The translations under genes were made by a program, and so were the position numbers. From a bacterium (GTDB taxonomy: Bacteria; Bacillota; Clostridia; Oscillospirales; Acutalibacteraceae), in NCBI GenBank assembly GCA_020627425.1, contig JAHKXX010000056.1:1-19114 (forward strand): a stretch of DNA of 19,114 nt. Direction: 5' to 3'. The notes under the pieces were generated by a model that was not told where the DNA came from, made no database searches, and saw only the letters and a program-made list of their open reading frames with translations. This document shows, piece by piece, positions 7,974 to 15,636 of the stretch; the first letter of the stretch is position 1; the number at the start of each line of letters is the position of its first letter.

Positions 7974-7996
7974 GTTTTACACTCCTTTTCGGAAGT

Positions 7997-9817
7997 TTAT
8001 TTTAACTCAAGATACTGATTCCAGAAGTCTATTGTCATCAGTTCTTTGCCTCTTTCAAAGTACTGACGCACGGTAGGCTTATATTTATATCTTGATTTAA
8101 TTTTGATTTTTTTCAGCTTGTAAAGCAGTCGTATGGTTTCCTTTATACTCTTCTGCGTTACAAAGCCTCTACGGCTGGAGTAGTCGTAGTTCAGCGCCTT
8201 GTCCACTCTGTAGAAGTTAGTGGGTCTTGCGGTAAAGGTAGGCGCTACAACGGGCATCTCGTTGTCCTCCTTCTTTACAGAGGGCAGCATAATGCCGTTA
8301 TATGTAAAGGCGCGTATTATTCTCTGTCTGAGGGTAGGCTCTGGCATTCTGCACGACTGCTCATATGCGGGGTATGAGAAGGGCAGCGGCAGGTCGTTTA
8401 TATCCTGAAGCTTGTAGCCTCTTGACATAACGCTCTGATGCAGTGCCTGACCGTCCTGCTTCTTGAACCAGTCGATACCGTTATAGAAATCGTTCACGCC
8501 GTCCATCAGCAGATCGGCATTTTTATAGCGGTAGAACTGTATCTCGCGCTTCACCTGCTCGTGCAGGTCGCGGATAAATTCGCGGCGCGTATATTTCATA
8601 TTATGTATAGAGTTGTCTATAAGTCTGTTTCTGAAAATATAGTAGTACATAGAGGACGAGTACTTATTCTCGAACGGCTCGTGCCATACGCATATACCGT
8701 TCATAAGTATCAGGTGTCTGAGGTTTCTCAGTCCGTACTCTACGTCGTCGCCTCTGATAAATATAGGCAGCGGCAGGTTATCGTCCTGTACAACATCTAT
8801 CGGGAAAGCGCAGTACCACCATGCGTTAAACTCGGTTTTTTCTTCAAACTCATTATACAGGCAGGCGTCCACATCGAGCAGGTTAAGACCCGACTTGTGC
8901 GAGATAAGATAGCCCTTGTTCCAGCGCGCTCCGTTCTCGGTCTGGATAAACTGCTTGTCAAGACGAAGCATAGCGCCTCCGACAAAAGCGTCCTTATATT
9001 CGTCCTTTAGCAGTGACAGTATTACAAAGGTACGGTAAATAGAGTCGGTATTTATGATTATATCATCATCCATAACGAGCATATGGGTAAGACCATGGGA
9101 ATCCTTCAGCTTTCTTGCCTCTATCATTCCGCGCGTAAAGCCGCCGGCGCCGCCGACGTTCTTGTTCTGTACAAGGTGTATCTTATCGTTGATAACGATC
9201 TCGTCGCGCTCCAGAGTAGAAGCGTTATCCTGTACAAATATCTCCAGATGACCCTTCATCGGGGAGTCATCGTTACTGATTATATCTTCATTCAGGGCAA
9301 GTATGTTTTTCTTTACAAATATTTCTCTTCTGTAGGTACAGATATCAATGGCAAGCTTTACATAGTCTATATCTTCTTCCTTTATCTCGCCGTCATAATA
9401 TCCGTCATAGAATACACCCTTGCTGCTGAGACACAGCAGCTGGAAGCAGAGCATTCCGCTGTTTGACTCACTGTTGAAGGGGAAGGAATATGTATTTTCT
9501 ACACCTTCCTCGCCAAAGGTCTCCTCGCTGAGGAATTTGGTTATACTTCCGTCAAGGCTTTTTTCCTTACGCATAAGAGTTATTCTGAAAACACCCTTTA
9601 TATGTACGTTAATTGTAATTCTTTTTATTTTTGTATACTTGAACCATTTTTCTGCAGAGCATCCGTTAAAGTACGTATCAAATCTGACGGTTGAATCATG
9701 GAACATAACCATATAGTCCTTATCCCAGGTAAAATCTATATTTCCGCTCCTCCTGAAATACATATTCTCTTCCGTACAGATCCCTGTTCTCGGAAATTGA
9801 ATGCTTTGTAACTTCAT
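7997..9817 (-). CDS. GlfT2-like family 2 glycosyltransferase
   Basis: A 606-residue protein. Residues 1 to about 150 form a beta-rich N-terminal domain; about 155-400 is a GT-A glycosyltransferase with QDNAST (196-201), NKNVGGAGGFTRGM (218-231), the metal-binding D250-D251-D252 after HMLVM, W333-W334, FIRGDDVEYG (353-362) with the likely catalytic aspartate, and the histidine of WHEP at 379; the rest is a helical C-terminal region. This layout matches the galactofuranosyltransferase GlfT2 family, which extends glycan chains at the membrane. The donor may be UDP-galactofuranose, but no UDP-galactopyranose mutase is in the window. I place the start at the ATG 8 nt after AAGGG rather than the GTG at 9826. 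First gene of the glycan operon. Confidence 0.88.
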   Translation of the reverse strand: MKLQSIQFPRTGICTEENMYFRRSGNIDFTWDKDYMVMFHDSTVRFDTYFNGCSAEKWFKYTKIKRITINVHIKGVFRITLMRKEKSLDGSITKFLSEETFGEEGVENTYSFPFNSESNSGMLCFQLLCLSSKGVFYDGYYDGEIKEEDIDYVKLAIDICTYRREIFVKKNILALNEDIISNDDSPMKGHLEIFVQDNASTLERDEIVINDKIHLVQNKNVGGAGGFTRGMIEARKLKDSHGLTHMLVMDDDIIINTDSIYRTFVILSLLKDEYKDAFVGGAMLRLDKQFIQTENGARWNKGYLISHKSGLNLLDVDACLYNEFEEKTEFNAWWYCAFPIDVVQDDNLPLPIFIRGDDVEYGLRNLRHLILMNGICVWHEPFENKYSSSMYYYIFRNRLIDNSIHNMKYTRREFIRDLHEQVKREIQFYRYKNADLLMDGVNDFYNGIDWFKKQDGQALHQSVMSRGYKLQDINDLPLPFSYPAYEQSCRMPEPTLRQRIIRAFTYNGIMLPSVKKEDNEMPVVAPTFTARPTNFYRVDKALNYDYSSRRGFVTQKSIKETIRLLYKLKKIKIKSRYKYKPTVRQYFERGKELMTIDFWNQYLELK

Positions 9818-9861
9818 ATTACACACCCTTAGTTATTATATTTTTTCACAGTCATAATTTA

Positions 9862-9890
9862 ATTGTATCATTATCGAAGATTAAAATCAA
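9862..9890 (-). promoter_or_regulatory. Promoter of the glycan operon
   Basis: On the - strand TTGATT (9885-9890) and TACAAT (9862-9867) are 17 bp apart. The predicted transcript starts near 9855, giving a leader of about 38 nt before the glycosyltransferase ATG. The gap to the upstream decarboxylase stop is 99 nt and AT-rich, without a convincing terminator (only a weak AT palindrome at 9902-9919), so read-through from the decarboxylase is possible. Confidence 0.6.
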
Positions 9891-9916
9891 TTGAAAATGT
9901 GTGAATAATTAAATAT

Positions 9917-11233
9917 TCATTTTATGCATTTTATGTATTCTATACCCATTTCTTCCAGTACGCCGATACAGACCTCGTCTATTATTTCTCCGGGTACTGC
10001 TACAGGCACTCCCGGAGGACACGGACACAGCAGATCAGCGCATATCCTGCCAAGGCTTTTTTTTATCGCGACAGTTTCTTTTTGAAGAAACAGGGTGTCC
10101 CTCGGAAGCAGCGCCTGCTTTGGCAGTGGTACCCTGTGGCGCTTTGGTTCCTTTATTTTATCCGGAAGCGCCTTTATAGCCTTTTTCAGTCTGTCAAAAT
10201 CCGATGCACTGTTAAAAGGGGTACAGATAAACACAACATTACTGCCGTCGCAAAACTCGGGGTCTATACCATATCGGGCAAAATACTCATACTGATTTTC
10301 AATAAGCCCTGTACACTCGGTATTTATACAGATCCTTAGCGGATCGCAAATACCCGAGGGAATAGTTATACCTTTTTTTGCTGCTATGCTCTTTATTTCC
10401 CCAACGGTATCCTCCAGCGCGGCATAGTCTCTTTTACCCCTGTCGAGCATATAGCCGCAGCAAATATCTATAGACGCCATTATAGGATATGAGGGGCTTG
10501 TAGACCCGAAGAGAGCCATACTTTCCTTTGCATTATCGGCGATGAATTGATTATTTATGTTAAGAGCCGCTCCGCCGGTAAGCACCGGCAGCGTCTTATG
10601 AAGAGAGCAAGCGCTTGCGTCGGCGCCGAGGTGAATGGGGTGCATATTTTTTCGTCCGAACGCAAGGTGTGATCCGTGGGCATTATCGACAAGCAACAGT
10701 GCGTTATATCTTTTGCAGATCTGCGAGAGAGCCTCTATATCGGTTATTTCTCCGTAATAGTCGGGCGATGTAATATAAACAGCGGAAACATCGCCCTCTT
10801 TTTTTAATATTGTTTCTATATCCTCTGCCCTTACTCTGCCGGTAAAGCAGTCGCTGCTTTGGGGGCTTACCCATACAGGCGTTATCCCGAGCAGTGCGGC
10901 TGCGGCAGCAGCACTTCTATGCGAATTTCTCGCAAAGATCATTTTTTTGCCCCTGACAGCGGCACACGCGAGCATAGTCTGTATAGCGAGTGTACAGCCT
11001 CCTGCGGAGATCAGCGATCGTCTTGTATCAAACAGTATTGCAAGGTTTTTTTCGGTTTCTCTTATTACCCCGTCAGCCTCATACAATGCGTCCGTATCGG
11101 GCAGCTCTGTCAGATCGAGGCTCAGCAGTTCCTTTGGCAAAAAGTCCGAACACTTATGTCCAGGTGTATGAAACGATGCCCTATCAAGTTCTTTATGTTT
11201 TCTAAGCCTCTCATAAAGCGGCGTTTTTTCCAT
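9917..11233 (-). CDS. Orn/Lys/Arg decarboxylase family protein, PLP-dependent
   Basis: A 438-residue fold-type I PLP enzyme of the Orn/Lys/Arg decarboxylase major-domain family, close in length to the Bacillus SpeA/YaaO group. Visible motifs: FHTPGHK (21-27), SAGGCTLA for phosphate binding, NSHRS with H105 stacking on PLP, DNAHGSH with D183 and H186, and SLHKTLP with the PLP lysine K213. The C-terminal domain is shorter than in the large inducible decarboxylases and starts about residue 340; PCPPGVPV marks it. It probably makes a polyamine precursor (agmatine, cadaverine or putrescine); the substrate cannot be decided. I choose the ATG at 11233, 10 nt after GGAGGGG; longer frames would run through the promoter. 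Transcribed away from repeat copy B. Confidence 0.9.
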   Translation of the reverse strand: MEKTPLYERLRKHKELDRASFHTPGHKCSDFLPKELLSLDLTELPDTDALYEADGVIRETEKNLAILFDTRRSLISAGGCTLAIQTMLACAAVRGKKMIFARNSHRSAAAAAALLGITPVWVSPQSSDCFTGRVRAEDIETILKKEGDVSAVYITSPDYYGEITDIEALSQICKRYNALLLVDNAHGSHLAFGRKNMHPIHLGADASACSLHKTLPVLTGGAALNINNQFIADNAKESMALFGSTSPSYPIMASIDICCGYMLDRGKRDYAALEDTVGEIKSIAAKKGITIPSGICDPLRICINTECTGLIENQYEYFARYGIDPEFCDGSNVVFICTPFNSASDFDRLKKAIKALPDKIKEPKRHRVPLPKQALLPRDTLFLQKETVAIKKSLGRICADLLCPCPPGVPVAVPGEIIDEVCIGVLEEMGIEYIKCIK

Positions 11234-11252
11234 TCTATCACTTCCCCTCCAA

Positions 11253-11281
11253 ATTCTACCCCACAGCACCTCCCCTGTCAA
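11253..11281 (-). promoter_or_regulatory. Promoter of the decarboxylase gene at the edge of repeat B
   Basis: TTGACA (11276-11281) and TAGAAT (11253-11258) lie 17 bp apart on the - strand, with a G-rich spacer similar to that of the fol promoter. A start of transcription near 11246 would fall inside the GGAGGGG ribosome site (11244-11250), so the leader would be unusually short, about 13 nt. Confidence 0.6.
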
Positions 11282-11617
11282 CCCGGTGCCCGGCGCGTGC
11301 TCGCGCTGAGCAATTCGCGCACTCTACTTAGTGTTACCGCCTGCCTTTTTGGCACGCGGCGCAGTGCCTGCTCGGTCAACACGCGCACTGTAGTTGGTTG
11401 TGTCCCGTACCAAAGCTCTGTGTGAGTATGGCTGACGGCGCGGTCAATTCGCGCACTGTAGTTGGTTGTGTCCTATACCTTATTGGCACGCGTACAGGTT
11501 AGGTTTATTGTCCCTCTTTTTCCGCGTCGTGCGCCCGAAGGAAGTGCCCTTGGGGTACCGCACAGGGCGGCACTTAGCGCTGCTTTGCAGTGGAGACAGG
11601 TGTACTTTTCCATTCTG
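11276..11617 (+). repeat. Dispersed structured repeat, copy B, with three heads
   Basis: Same family as copies A, C, D and E, on the + strand. The head CAATTCGCGCACTNTA...TTGGT occurs three times, at 11311, 11377 (as CAACACGCGCAC) and 11445, so part of the unit has been duplicated (spacings 66 and 68 bp). Head hairpins: 11283-11293 (CCGG-TGC-CCGG) or the overlapping 11293-11306, and 11359-11373 with one mismatch. The last unit runs through GGCACGCGTAC (11485-11495), TTTATTGTCCCTCT, the ACAGG-loop hairpin at 11555-11573 (one mismatch) and the tail GCTGCTTTG at 11580. Short frames here are not genes. Confidence 0.85.
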
Positions 11618-11840
11618 TTTTTGTGTATCCGTATTCACAATTCCAAATTCAGTCCTGACTTAACACACTCCTAATTCACACTCCTAATTCCTAATTCCTT
11701 TCTCTATTCTTTATTCTTTTATTCCGGTCGCATTTTTAAATATTTGTTAAAAAAGTTATCAAAAACGAGCAAATAAAACGGTGTTTTTCACACTTTCGCA
11801 TAATTTTTTTAAATTCGTCACAAACAGTGCCAAAATAGTA
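11618..11840. other. AT-rich intergenic stretch with a small tandem repeat
   Basis: No coding signal. An imperfect tandem of CACTCCTAATTC-type units lies at about 11664-11698, followed by a pyrimidine-rich then AT-rich run up to the next promoter. Nothing else recognised. Confidence 0.5.
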
Positions 11841-11869
11841 TTGATTTTTCACTTGTCCTTGTGTATAAT
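11841..11869 (+). promoter_or_regulatory. Promoter of the DUF6514-like gene
   Basis: TTGATT (11841-11846) and a perfect TATAAT (11864-11869) with a 17-bp spacer. The predicted leader is about 54 nt and ends in ACAAGGAG 9 nt before the ATG at 11930. Confidence 0.65.
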
Positions 11870-11929
11870 TGTTTTAGAAAAACTACCGATGGTATTTCTG
11901 TAGAATTGTATTACAAGGAGTATATTATA

Positions 11930-12229
11930 ATGGAAATGTGTCGAAATAACGAAAATGAGATCGAGGAGAGTATTTATGAATACAAATGTGAAATTATAAC
12001 GACAAAGCTCTTTATAAGTCAAAACGAGCCTGTTAACGTCTATGGCTTACGTCTTTTTAACAAGGACGCAAAAATGCTTTCCGAAGAAGATGAGTGCTGT
12101 ACCATCGAGGACATATCGGACAATTATGAAATCGTAAGTCAGCTAAAGCAGCTTATAGACGAGCTTGGCGTGTTTCCTCCTCAGCTGTATGAGGTAGTTG
12201 AGGATTATCTGGCTGTACATATGTGCTGA
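11930..12229 (+). CDS. Small acidic protein, probably DUF6514 family
   Basis: A 99-residue soluble acidic protein with no signal peptide or membrane segment. It has a beta-rich first half (YEYKCEIITTKLFIS, VYGLRLFN), an acidic linker and a helical end (IVSQLKQLIDELGVFPPQLYEVVEDYLA). The YGLRLF and LIDELGVFPPQLYEVVEDYL parts resemble the DUF6514 family found in Clostridia, whose function is unknown; this match is from memory and moderate. The start follows AAGGAG by 9 nt; a longer frame from 11861 would begin inside the TATAAT box and is rejected. It stands alone, with its own promoter. Confidence 0.7.
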   Translation: MEMCRNNENEIEESIYEYKCEIITTKLFISQNEPVNVYGLRLFNKDAKMLSEEDECCTIEDISDNYEIVSQLKQLIDELGVFPPQLYEVVEDYLAVHMC

Positions 12230-12581
12230 CTGCCCGGACAACATTTCTATGATAAAAGGAGTATTGAAGAAAGACGAGCATAACATTTTAACGGGCGGCG
12301 TAAATATTTTTGACATAATAGTATCATATTTTATTGTGCTATCCGGGAAAGCTTTCTTTACCGAAGGGTATTATCTGTAATGTTTATTATTTCACTATAA
12401 AAGGAAATTATGCTGTTTTACTGACTTTCTTAAGCTTTTGGATTTGTAGTTTTTTCGTCTGTCTGTCTTTTTAAGCACTATATAAATAATAGAATAGTCA
12501 AAAATTTAGGACTAATTTTTAACACAAAAATGACTATTTTGTTCTCCGGGTAATATTTTTCTCGATTTTTTTCAAAAAAAC
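12230..12581. other. AT-rich intergenic stretch with a nested inverted repeat
   Basis: No gene supported: a 43-codon frame from 12249 has no ribosome site. At 12493-12500 AATAGTCA pairs with TGACTATT at 12531-12538, and inside it AAAAATT (12500-12506) pairs with AATTTTT (12514-12520). A short T-run follows, so it could be an AT-rich terminator for the upstream gene or a protein-binding site. Confidence 0.4.
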
Positions 12582-12610
12582 TTGAAAAAAGAAAAATAAT
12601 GTGCTACTAT
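12582..12610 (+). promoter_or_regulatory. Promoter of the candidate small RNA
   Basis: TTGAAA (12582-12587) and TACTAT (12605-12610) with a 17-bp spacer. No ribosome site or reading frame follows before the terminator at 12684-12721. Confidence 0.5.
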
Positions 12611-12616
12611 ATAGAT

Positions 12617-12721
12617 ACAGACACCAAGTCTGTAAAAAATTGCTAATTCCCCTTTTTTGTTTTTTCATTATCCCTTCCTTTTGCACAAAGCGCAGTCTTT
12701 ACGACTGCGCTTTGTGTTTTT
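12617..12721 (+). ncRNA. Candidate trans-acting small RNA of about 105 nt
   Basis: The sequence between the promoter and a strong intrinsic terminator has the layout of a bacterial small RNA. A 5' hairpin (ACAGAC and GTCTGT, 12617-12633) is followed by an unpaired C/U-rich stretch of about 45 nt containing CCCTTCCTTTT, which is complementary to purine-rich ribosome binding sites, and then by the terminator. The terminator stem has 14 perfect pairs (12684-12697 with 12703-12716) with five T after it. No protein frame fits. The alternative is a leader or attenuator of the downstream ATPase gene. Transcription is inferred only. Confidence 0.45.
12684..12721 (+). terminator. Strong intrinsic terminator
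   Basis: CACAAAGCGCAGTC (12684-12697), a 5-nt loop, then GACTGCGCTTTGTG (12703-12716) and TTTTT (12717-12721). It ends the candidate small RNA and separates it from the ATPase promoter, whose -35 box begins 2 nt later. Confidence 0.9.
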
Positions 12722-12722
12722 A

Positions 12723-12751
12723 TTGAATATTTATCCCTCTGAAGCTATATA
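12723..12751 (+). promoter_or_regulatory. Promoter of the P-type ATPase gene
   Basis: TTGAAT (12723-12728) and TATATA (12746-12751) with a 17-bp spacer, right after the preceding terminator. The predicted start of transcription is near 12758. Confidence 0.5.
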
Positions 12752-12788
12752 TATTAGTAGCTCGATTTGCAAGTCGGCTTCAGGAGGG
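12735..12788 (+). promoter_or_regulatory. Inverted repeat covering the ATPase ribosome binding site
   Basis: CCCTCTGAAGC (12735-12745) pairs with GCTTCAGGAGGG (12777-12788) with a one-base bulge, so the AGGAGG site (12782-12787) can be buried. A smaller hairpin (CGATT, loop TGCA, AGTCG) lies inside. In RNA this would repress translation, but only in transcripts starting upstream of 12735; the left arm lies between the -35 and -10 boxes of the local promoter and would be absent from that transcript. It may instead be a DNA operator. Confidence 0.45.
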
Positions 12789-12795
12789 TGAAATA

Positions 12796-15438
12796 TTGGA
12801 CTATCATAGCATTGACCTGAATAAAATATATACTTCACTTAAAACGGACCCAAAAAGCGGACTTACTGAGTCCGAAGCCCGCAGCCGTCTTTCGGCTCAG
12901 GGTAAAAATATCATCTCATCAAAGAAAAAGCAGAGCATTCCGGTGAAATTCCTATCCCAGTTTTTGGACTTTATGGTACTTATACTGCTTGCGGCTGCAG
13001 GAGTATCCTTTATAACATCCATAATAACCGGCAGCGGCGACCTTGCAGATCCGATAATGATCCTTATTATTGTAATACTGAATGCCGCCATAGGTACTGC
13101 TCAGGAATGTAAGGCTGAAAAAGCCGTAGACGCTCTGAAAAAAATGTCCCAGCCGTCCGCAGAGGTTATCAGAGGAGGAAAAGCGAGAAGGATCCCGACC
13201 GAGGATATAGTACCGGGAGATCTGATACCTCTGCGCGCAGGCTGTAGAGTTTGTGCGGACGCAAGACTTATCAGCTCCTCATCTCTGAGAGCAGAGGAGT
13301 CTGCACTTACAGGAGAAAGTGTTCCTTCCGAAAAACAAAGCGATATACTCTGCCCGTCGGACGCTATGCCGGGTGACCGCCACAATATGGTCTATGCATC
13401 CACCTTTATCACAAGCGGAAGCGGTACGGCCATTGTTACACAAACCGGAATGAACACCCAGGTCGGCAAGATAGCCTCCATGATAAACGAGGAGGAGTCT
13501 CCGAAAACTCCTCTGCAAAAAAAGCTGAACAAAACCGGACGGATACTCGGTATTGCGGCACTGATCATCTGTGGTGTAATATTTTTACTCGGTATGCTCA
13601 GCGGCTTCCCGGCGCTTGATATGTTTATGATCTCCGTCAGCCTTGCGGTCGCGGCAATACCCGAAGGACTTCCGGCAGTAGTCACAATAGTTCTTGCTAT
13701 GGGAGTACGCAGTCTTGCAAAGCATCGGGCAGTGGTGCGACACCTGCCCGCAGTAGAGACCCTCGGCAGCGCTGCGGTGATATGCTCGGACAAGACCGGA
13801 ACACTTACCCAAAACCGTATGACCGTTGCCGTTCTGTGCGACAGCAGCAAAAAGATAAGTATTCATTCGTCCGAGGGCAAAGAGCTGTTGACTATGGGCG
13901 CGCTATGCTCCGACGCAAAAATGACCGACAAAGGCATTTGCGAGGGTGAACCTACAGAGTGTGCCGTTGTAACGGCGGCATTTAAATCAGGCGGCTATCA
14001 CAAGGACACTCAGCGACTCTACAAGCGTGTAAATGAGTTTCCCTTTGATTCAAAAAGAAAGAGAATGTCCACCGTACACCGTTTATCCCATGACAGCTAT
14101 CGCACCATAGTAAAGGGTGCGCCGGACATACTTATAAGACTTTGTACGGGAGTAAAAAAAGGCAGCACCTGCGCTCCGCTGACAGAAGGTCTGAAAAAGG
14201 AGATCATGCGCCTGAACGACAGACTTGCCGGTGACGCTATGAGAATCATAGCCGTAGCCTATAAAGACGGCACTATGCCACAAAGTGAGGAGGACGCAGA
14301 AAGCGGACTGACATTCTGCGGTCTTATCGGAATGTACGATCCTCCGCGGCCTCAGGCAAAAAGCGCCGTAGCACGCTGTAAAAAAGCCGGTATAAAGCCC
14401 GTTATGATAACCGGAGATCATCCGGTCACGGCTGTTGCCATAGCAAGAGAACTTGATATATATCAAAGCGGAGACAGGGCGGCGACCGGAGAAGAGCTTG
14501 ACCGACTGAGCGACGAAGAGCTTGCAAAAAATATTTTCTCATATTCCGTATTTGCCCGGGTTTCACCGGAGCACAAGGTAAGAATAGTCAAGGCTTTTCA
14601 AAAGCACGGAGCCGTCACCGCTATGACAGGCGACGGAGTAAACGACGCTCCGGCATTAAAGCGTGCCGATATAGGCTGTGCTATGGGAAAAAGCGGAACC
14701 GATGTCGCAAAAAATGCTGCCGATATGATACTGACCGATGATAATTTTTCCACTATAGTAGAAGCAGTAGAGCACGGCAGAGGCATTTTTGAAAACATAA
14801 AGCGTACAATACACTTTTTGCTCTCAAGCAATATCGGAGAGATCCTTACCGTTTTTGCTGCATTTCTTCTTCATCTGCCCTCTCCCCTTGCAGCGATACA
14901 GCTTTTGTGGATAAACCTTGTTACCGACTCTCTGCCGGCTTTGGCGCTCGGCTCCGAGCCTGCGCCGTCTGATATAATGGACAAGCCCTCCGGAGCCTGC
15001 GGCGGTATTTTCGGCAACGGCGCCGCGCGCGCTATAATCGCCGAGGGCTGCTTTATCGGTGCGCTGTCGTTTCTTGCGTTTACGATAGGCCGTATATTTT
15101 TTGACACCGGAAACGATCCCGTTATAGGCAGAACCATGACCTTTGCCGTACTCAGTCTAAGCCAGCTTGTACATTCCTTTGACCTGAGAAGTGAACACTC
15201 CCTGTTTAAAACGGGAATTTTCGGCAATCCAAGACTTATCGGAGCATTCCTTATCGGTGCCGTTATGCAGATAACCGTTATATCAGTACCGTCCTTTGCC
15301 AAAGTATTCTCGTCCTGTGTACTTTCTCCGATACAATGGCTGATAGTGTTTATCCTGTCGCTTATGCCTGTATTATTTGTTGAGGCGGAAAAGCTTCTGT
15401 CCGGGTACTTCTCCCGAAAAAAACACGGTAACATTTAG
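12796..15438 (+). CDS. P2A-type cation ATPase, probably Ca2+ exporting
   Basis: An 880-residue P-type ATPase of the SERCA/LMCA1 group that uses ATP to pump cations, most likely Ca2+, out of the cell. Order: N-terminal cation-ATPase domain, TM1-2 about 53-103, actuator loop with LTGES (171-175), TM3-4 with the PEGLP break (289-293), phosphorylation motif CSDKTGTLT around D332, KGAPD, MITGDHPVTA, TGDGVNDAP near 611, then TM5-10. Ca2+ ligands typical of this group are present: E290 in TM4, N679 and E682 in SNIGE (TM5), N707 and D711 in NLVTD (TM6). The start is TTG, fixed by AGGAGG 8 nt upstream, and no ATG nearby fits. Single-gene unit with its own promoter and terminator. Mn2+ as substrate is possible. 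Confidence 0.93.
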   Translation: MDYHSIDLNKIYTSLKTDPKSGLTESEARSRLSAQGKNIISSKKKQSIPVKFLSQFLDFMVLILLAAAGVSFITSIITGSGDLADPIMILIIVILNAAIGTAQECKAEKAVDALKKMSQPSAEVIRGGKARRIPTEDIVPGDLIPLRAGCRVCADARLISSSSLRAEESALTGESVPSEKQSDILCPSDAMPGDRHNMVYASTFITSGSGTAIVTQTGMNTQVGKIASMINEEESPKTPLQKKLNKTGRILGIAALIICGVIFLLGMLSGFPALDMFMISVSLAVAAIPEGLPAVVTIVLAMGVRSLAKHRAVVRHLPAVETLGSAAVICSDKTGTLTQNRMTVAVLCDSSKKISIHSSEGKELLTMGALCSDAKMTDKGICEGEPTECAVVTAAFKSGGYHKDTQRLYKRVNEFPFDSKRKRMSTVHRLSHDSYRTIVKGAPDILIRLCTGVKKGSTCAPLTEGLKKEIMRLNDRLAGDAMRIIAVAYKDGTMPQSEEDAESGLTFCGLIGMYDPPRPQAKSAVARCKKAGIKPVMITGDHPVTAVAIARELDIYQSGDRAATGEELDRLSDEELAKNIFSYSVFARVSPEHKVRIVKAFQKHGAVTAMTGDGVNDAPALKRADIGCAMGKSGTDVAKNAADMILTDDNFSTIVEAVEHGRGIFENIKRTIHFLLSSNIGEILTVFAAFLLHLPSPLAAIQLLWINLVTDSLPALALGSEPAPSDIMDKPSGACGGIFGNGAARAIIAEGCFIGALSFLAFTIGRIFFDTGNDPVIGRTMTFAVLSLSQLVHSFDLRSEHSLFKTGIFGNPRLIGAFLIGAVMQITVISVPSFAKVFSSCVLSPIQWLIVFILSLMPVLFVEAEKLLSGYFSRKKHGNI

Positions 15439-15488
15439 GCTGATACCGAAAAGGATAATTTTAAAATTAAGACGGTACTCTATGCGCG

Positions 15489-15516
15489 GGCGGACAGTTC
15501 AGGCTGTCCGCCTTTT
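15489..15516 (+). terminator. Intrinsic terminator after the ATPase gene
   Basis: GGCGGACAG (15489-15497), a 6-nt loop, CTGTCCGCC (15504-15512), then only four T. The stem is strong, the T-run short. Confidence 0.7.
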
Positions 15517-15572
15517 AAGTGCATTTTATCCTACGGTTTTCAACAAGCTACTGAGTTTATTCTTTTTTTCAA

Positions 15573-15601
15573 TTGCCTTATCGCTTGTTTTGTAGTAGAA
15601 T
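15573..15601 (+). promoter_or_regulatory. Promoter of the methyltransferase gene
   Basis: TTGCCT (15573-15578) and TAGAAT (15596-15601), spacer 17 bp, about 30 nt before the AGGAG site. Confidence 0.5.
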
Positions 15602-15636
15602 TCAGATATGCTAAATTTTTTTTAGGAGCAAAGTAC

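Noticed and set aside
9902..9919. AT-rich palindrome at the decarboxylase stop as a terminator
   Set aside because: The stem is A/T only and no proper T-run follows on the - strand, so it is too weak to call.
11462..11674. 70-codon frame over repeat B
   Set aside because: It is inside the repeat and its AT-rich flank, with no ribosome site and no domain.
12249..12380. 43-codon frame downstream of the DUF6514-like gene
   Set aside because: No ribosome binding site before the ATG and no recognisable pattern.
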